Source: Bryobacterales bacterium (GTDB lineage Bacteria; Acidobacteriota; Terriglobia; Bryobacterales; Bryobacteraceae). From it: 44,110 bases of DNA. The notes beneath the pieces were generated by a model that made no database searches, was not told the origin of the DNA, and saw nothing but the letters and a program-made list of their open reading frames with translations. Positions 40,876 through 44,110 of this stretch are shown one piece after another. The stretch is from positions 1 through 44,110 of the forward strand of contig JAFAQY010000051.1 of NCBI GenBank assembly GCA_019261985.1, in the 5' to 3' direction. Numbering within the stretch: the first letter of the stretch is position 1; each line of letters begins with the position of its first letter. The position numbers and the translations under genes were made by a program.

Positions 40876-41235
40876 TTAGTAGAAGAATTCCTCGCGAACA
40901 ATTTTGCCGTTCGAGACTTTATACACGGCGATCTCCTCCATCTGCATGCGGCGAGATTCCGGCGTGAATGTGAAGTCCATTTTGAAGGTCACGGTGAATT
41001 GGGATCCCGCCACCAACGGACCCTCCACCGCAACCGAGTGAACCTCGTGGTTCTTATTCCACCATTCGCCTTTTGCCCGGACCGCGGCGATGCCGTTCGC
41101 TTCGCGCGACTCTCCGGGAGGCGCGGTGGGTTCGATGCTGACGATTTCAGGCGAATAGAGCGATTGCGCTGCTTCGTCAAACTTGCCCTGAGAACAAAGC
41201 TTGACGAGTGTGTCCGCGACTTCTTTGGTGGTCAT
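40876..41235 (-). CDS. SnoaL/NTF2-like protein
   Basis: 119 aa cytoplasmic protein. NTF2-like cone fold: MTTKEVADTLVKLCSQGKFD, EAAQSLYSPEIVSIEP, AVRAKGEWWNKNHEVHSVAV, FTVTFKMDFTFTPESRRMQM and EEIAVYKVSNGKIVREEFFY. Families with this pattern include small ligand-binding and isomerase proteins; no catalytic residue can be assigned. AGGAG lies 6 nt before the ATG. The ATG overlaps the TGA of a 36-codon frame upstream (41232-41342) as ATGA, which may be the end of a broken gene. First intact gene of a pair with the serine hydrolase. Confidence 0.85.
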   Translation of the reverse strand: MTTKEVADTLVKLCSQGKFDEAAQSLYSPEIVSIEPTAPPGESREANGIAAVRAKGEWWNKNHEVHSVAVEGPLVAGSQFTVTFKMDFTFTPESRRMQMEEIAVYKVSNGKIVREEFFY

Positions 41236-41542
41236 AGAATCTCCTGGTGTAAACTTGCGTTCCCCACGGTAGCACGAATTGCGTAGTCCAAAAGCTGTGC
41301 GGGATCAGCGGGCTCCAGCTTATTGCCTGCCGTGTCGATCATGCGAAGCAGCCCGCTTCAATAAATGGAGCTTCAACATCTCCGAGGGCGGCTTTTCGTG
41401 TTAATTGATTAGCCACCGCATATGTGGTGATCGAAGCGTGTCCCTCCCTCAAGCGCGTGCACTTCCGAAGCTGCGGCGACGAGGCGAAGGCGGGCCGCAT
41501 GGTATTAATTTCCGAGATCCGCGATCTCGCCGACAGCTCCAC
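41236..41542 (-). other. Gene-poor stretch with short broken frames, possible relic
   Basis: Two minus-strand frames lie end to end: 41339-41542 (67 codons, ending DVEAPFIEAGCFA) and 41232-41342 (36 codons, MIDTAGNKLEPADPAQLLDY then AIRATVGNASL). The second ends in an ATGA overlap with the SnoaL gene start, as in a coupled operon. Together they could be a frameshifted small gene, but I recognise no family. Nothing else is seen. Confidence 0.3.
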
Positions 41543-41580
41543 TTGACAATCGGCAGCTTTAAATGCTAAATTTATAGCAT
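41543..41580 (+). promoter_or_regulatory. Promoter with palindrome upstream of the TIGR03435 gene
   Basis: A consensus -35 TTGACA (41543-41548) is followed after 18 bp by TAAATT (41567-41572). ATGCTA-AATTTA-TAGCAT (41563-41580) is an inverted repeat with perfect 6-bp arms over the -10. A further TGCTA follows at 41583-41587. The gene starts 43 bp after the palindrome. This is probably a repressor-controlled promoter; the regulator is not in view. Confidence 0.6.
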
Positions 41581-41623
41581 ACTGCTAAAACACCAGCAAG
41601 GCGATCCGCGTGTAGATGCCGAA

Positions 41624-42490
41624 ATGAAATATTTGAAGATAACTACGGTTTTCTTTGTTTTTTGCGCCGGAGTGCTTGCGCCAACGCCCAAGGTGCGGTT
41701 TGAAGTTGCTTCCATTCGTCCGACGACTTCCGAGTTTGCCACCAGCGGGGCCGCTACGGCCGGCGTGCGCATTGATGGCGTGCAGTTTCGCGCGTCCATG
41801 CCGTTGCGCGGTTTGGTCGCAGTAGCCTACAACACAGGCCCCTATCAGTTCGAAACGCCGGAATGGATGTCGTCGCAATGGTACGAGATTGCAGCAACGC
41901 TGCCGGAGGGGCACACCAAAGTGGACGAAGTGCGGGAGATGCTGCAGGGGCTGCTGACCGAGCGTTTCAACATGAAGACGCATCGGCAAATAAAGGACCG
42001 ACCGGTCTACGCACTAACGGTTGCCAAAAGCGGTATTAGCGCCAAGTATGACCCGCTCGATCCGATTGAGCGTTCTGTGGAAGCGGTATCCACGGGAACG
42101 GAGATGAGCACGATGGCCAAGCTGCCGCGCGGGGCGACACTGGCGATTGGCGGAGACAAGGTTGAGGCAAAGAAGTTTACGATGGGAATGCTCGCGGATC
42201 AGCTGACGCGCTTTGTGGATCGGCCGGTGGTGGATCAGACGGGCCTTGCAGCCGATGCAGCCTATGATTTGACTCTGGAATTGACACACGAGGACTTCCT
42301 GGCGACGAGGGTGCAGTCGGCAATAGCGGCCGGGATGACGCCACCTCCGCAAGCAATGAAGTTGCTGGAAGCTTCGGGCGATTCATTGCATACGGCGCTG
42401 GCCAAGATAGGCCTGAAGTTGGAAGCTAAGAAAGTCCCAATGGAAGTGCTGGTGATTGACTCCGCCGACAAGGAACCTAGCGAGAATTAG
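41624..42490 (+). CDS. TIGR03435 soil-associated protein
   Basis: 288 aa with leader MKYLKITTVFFVFCAGVLA. The pattern is that of the TIGR03435 family, greatly expanded in Candidatus Solibacter: FEVASIRPTTSEF near the N-terminus, MPLRGLVAVAYNT, WMSSQWYEIAATLPEGHTKV, EVREMLQGLLTERFNMKTHR, VYALTVAKSGISAK, then LADQLTRFVDRPVVDQTGLA and YDLTLELTHED, ending LKLEAKKVPMEVLVIDSADK. Exported; function unknown. Such genes often sit beside BlaI-type repressors or M56 peptidases, but neither is visible here. The ribosome site is weak. Confidence 0.92.
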   Translation: MKYLKITTVFFVFCAGVLAPTPKVRFEVASIRPTTSEFATSGAATAGVRIDGVQFRASMPLRGLVAVAYNTGPYQFETPEWMSSQWYEIAATLPEGHTKVDEVREMLQGLLTERFNMKTHRQIKDRPVYALTVAKSGISAKYDPLDPIERSVEAVSTGTEMSTMAKLPRGATLAIGGDKVEAKKFTMGMLADQLTRFVDRPVVDQTGLAADAAYDLTLELTHEDFLATRVQSAIAAGMTPPPQAMKLLEASGDSLHTALAKIGLKLEAKKVPMEVLVIDSADKEPSEN

Positions 42491-42567
42491 CCCTTGCATT
42501 CCTGGTGTCATTTTCTATCAGGTGACCCGAACGGATTGCCCGATCAGGCGCGCAGGAAGGTCCAGAA

Positions 42568-43716
42568 ATGAAAAAATTCGAACGCTCTGCGTGGGGATGC
42601 CTCATTAATATTGCAATCGTTTTACTTGTTGGGTGCCGTCTCAGTTACCATCTACAGGGGCAGGAGCGGATGGCGATACTGATCCCGCCGGTTCCCCCTG
42701 CCGCTTTGCCGGACACCCCCTCCGTTTTTGTGATCAGGGTTTCGAACGCCCGGACTCGCCCGGCGATCTTGGATGGTTGCGACATTAACAACGACCTGCT
42801 AAGACTTCAATGGTTCGGAAATACGGCTGCGATCCAGCTCACGCCTGATTCATATTTTCCTGCGCCGGGCGATGAGAGATCGGAAGAAATTGCACCGCGG
42901 GTGTACCTCGATAGTGTGCAGAGGGTGGAGGCATTTCGGGATGCCTTAGAGGATCGCGTGGTGAGGGGGTGCCTTCGGTCCAACGAAGCCCAAAGCCTCA
43001 CGCGCAAAATCGTCGAAAACTTGCCGTTACCTCCGCTGGTTGCGCACTTCATCCGTTTTGGTGGCGGAGCCACCGGACTTGTTGACTTGACTTCAGATTT
43101 CCGCCTGAAAGTGGTGAGCCCTATGCGCAGCGCTCACGATACGAAAGAAGTTGTCGATTACCAGATCGCTTACTATCGCCTAACACCGGCGCCCAAGGAC
43201 GCACGGATTCAGATTTCGCTTACTTCCATTTCGACGGGCCAACCCACGGAACGTCAAGGAGGCGAGTCGGCCGCGGCGGCGCCGCTGGTGTTCCCGGCCT
43301 CGTTCAGGTTCTTTCGGCTATTGTTCCGAACGGACAAGTCATCGGCGGATCACCTTGCGACGATCTTGAGTGCTGACGATGAGGCTACGCTCAACAAAGC
43401 GACAAGGCGATTCAAGCGGGAGCCAGACGCCTTGTGCGAAATCGTATCCATGCCGGGCGTGACTTGTGTGACGCCGGCGCCGGACGTTGCCGTCAACCTG
43501 GAGTTTCCCGTTTCGGTGAATCGCAAGCAGGTGTTCGTTCCGCTGGGAGGAACTCTCTCCGATGCATTGCAATCGCGGAAACGTGCGAGCGAGATCACCG
43601 CTACCTTGCGGATCAGAAGATTGTTTCACGGACGCCTGCGTGCGGTGAAGTTCGACCCGGCGAGTCAGCAGATACTGCGATTTGTGCTCATGCCGGGGGA
43701 CGAGATTAGTTGGTAG
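42568..43716 (+). CDS. Predicted lipoprotein with SLBB/export-like C-terminus
   Basis: 382 aa; AGGAAGG precedes the ATG by 8 nt. The lipobox L-V-G-C23 (IAIVLLVGC) suggests a lipid-anchored protein. The middle part is not recognised; it contains PRVYLDSVQRVEAFRDALED and FLVKVV-like strands. The C-terminal 90 residues (VTPAPDVAVNLEFPVSVNRK, QVFVPLGGTLSDALQ, TATLRIRRLFHGRLRAVKFD, FVLMPGDEISW) look like an SLBB or capsule-assembly (GfcC-like) end, where a beta-grasp is followed by a closing PGD.I motif. This would fit a role in envelope polysaccharide handling (inference). It follows the TIGR03435 gene by 77 bp on the same strand. Confidence 0.6.
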   Translation: MKKFERSAWGCLINIAIVLLVGCRLSYHLQGQERMAILIPPVPPAALPDTPSVFVIRVSNARTRPAILDGCDINNDLLRLQWFGNTAAIQLTPDSYFPAPGDERSEEIAPRVYLDSVQRVEAFRDALEDRVVRGCLRSNEAQSLTRKIVENLPLPPLVAHFIRFGGGATGLVDLTSDFRLKVVSPMRSAHDTKEVVDYQIAYYRLTPAPKDARIQISLTSISTGQPTERQGGESAAAAPLVFPASFRFFRLLFRTDKSSADHLATILSADDEATLNKATRRFKREPDALCEIVSMPGVTCVTPAPDVAVNLEFPVSVNRKQVFVPLGGTLSDALQSRKRASEITATLRIRRLFHGRLRAVKFDPASQQILRFVLMPGDEISW

Positions 43717-43784
43717 GGCGTGGAATCGCCGCAGCCCTTGCCTCAAGTGCGGGACAGCCCTGAATGGTAGTAGCGGCCCTAGCC

Positions 43785-43805
43785 CGGCGTCTGCCTAGGA
43801 CGCCG
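43785..43805 (-). terminator. GC hairpin over the phosphohexomutase stop
   Basis: CGGCGTC-TGCCTAG-GACGCCG is a 7-bp perfect stem that includes the stop codon of the minus-strand gene. No T-run follows, so it is at best a weak or Rho-assisted terminator between two convergent genes. Confidence 0.3.
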
Positions 43806-44110
43806 GCGCGGCGGCCTGCGCCTTCGCTTGGGCGAGGGCGGATTCCAGTTCCTTCCGATACTCCGCAAGCAGCTCGGGGCTGGACGCCTCGAAGCGCATC
43901 ACCAGCACCGGCTGTGTGTTCGACGCGCGCAGCAGGCCCCATCCTTGTGAAAAGAGCACGCGGACTCCGTCGACCTCGATTACTTTGTGCGTGCTTCGGA
44001 ACGCTTCCGCGACGCGCCTTACGACATCGAATTTCGTCTCATCCGGACAGTCGATACGAATTTCCGGCGTGGCCACGGTTTTTGGAATCCCGGCGAGCTG
44101 CGCCGATAAT
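43795..44110 (-). CDS. Phosphomannomutase/phosphoglucomutase, C-terminal part (cut by window edge)
   Basis: Only the last 104 codons are in the window; the frame continues past 44110 without a start. The visible part is the fourth domain of alpha-D-phosphohexomutases: LAGIPKTVATPEIRIDCPDE, KFDVVRRVAEAF, then DGVRVLFSQGWGLLRASNTQ and PVLVMRFEASSPELLAEYRK. The R-A-S-N-T-Q segment is the phosphate-binding loop for the sugar phosphate. The enzyme interconverts hexose 1- and 6-phosphates for nucleotide-sugar and exopolysaccharide synthesis. The tail is Ala/Gln-rich. Confidence 0.93.
   Translation of the reverse strand, partial: LSAQLAGIPKTVATPEIRIDCPDETKFDVVRRVAEAFRSTHKVIEVDGVRVLFSQGWGLLRASNTQPVLVMRFEASSPELLAEYRKELESALAQAKAQAAAPAS

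Noticed and set aside
1-44110. tRNA, rRNA or riboswitch genes
   Set aside because: No cloverleaf, rRNA or known riboswitch core was seen by eye on either strand; a covariance-model scan would be needed to exclude them fully.

Overview
The window reads as a piece of chromosome from a soil acidobacterium, most likely of the Bryobacterales / Candidatus Solibacter type. The reasons are a TIGR03435-type soil-associated protein (41624-42490), an Oar-like TonB receptor with an N-terminal carboxypeptidase-regulatory fold, an ECF sigma factor coupled to a TPR-tailed Ser/Thr kinase, a PEP-CTERM protein, many secreted proteins of families common in that group, and GC-rich coding sequence. This assignment is inference; no rRNA or tRNA gene was seen.

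Layout. 0.2-7.1 kb: a TonB receptor (-) diverges from a BACON-domain surface protein (+) across a 31-bp tandem array; then an SRPBCC/ArsR pair (-) with a palindrome set between its -35 and -10. 7.2-10.2 kb: two divergent MmgE/PrpD proteins with twin-arginine-like leaders. 10.2-14.97 kb: a membrane protein with a degenerate MPN-like domain, a cytochrome c facing a PQQ alcohol dehydrogenase that has a lanthanide-type Asp-Tyr-Asp motif, and a PepSY membrane protein. 15.0-17.6 kb: three overlapping tandem paralogues of an uncharacterised secreted family, followed by in-frame 75-bp repeats. 17.7-23.3 kb: an accessory, partly decayed stretch with a frameshifted gene, a broken DUF433/DUF5615 pair, an intact HigBA module, a transposase-helper relic, a cytoplasmic GH13 enzyme and an orphan terminase-like ATPase. 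23.3-31.8 kb: an NHL beta-propeller, a clavaminate-synthase-like dioxygenase, an MgtE-N/CBS protein with an unusual Nramp transporter, DUF169, a small STAS protein, an Mrp ATPase and a lytic transglycosylase. 31.8-44.1 kb: an S74 adhesin-like protein, a ureide-permease-like transporter, a PEP-CTERM protein, ECF sigma plus kinase, a SnoaL/serine-hydrolase pair, the TIGR03435 protein, a lipoprotein with an SLBB-like end, and the C-terminus of a phosphohexomutase cut by the window edge.

The least explained thing here is a dispersed repeat of about 109 bp with four small tri-loop hairpins and terminal inverted repeats (GTGGGGCAG...CTGCCCCAC). Five full or partial copies lie in 44 kb. One sits in the coding 5' end of the TonB receptor, one abuts a truncated gene-end repeat, and one lies 11 bp beyond the DUF169 stop. 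A second, unrelated inverted repeat encodes the last residues of the lytic transglycosylase. Candidates with a functional angle are the Nramp protein, whose metal-site residues are changed and which is paired with an Mg-sensor-like protein, and the promoter/operator arrangements at 7.1, 19.1 and 41.5 kb.
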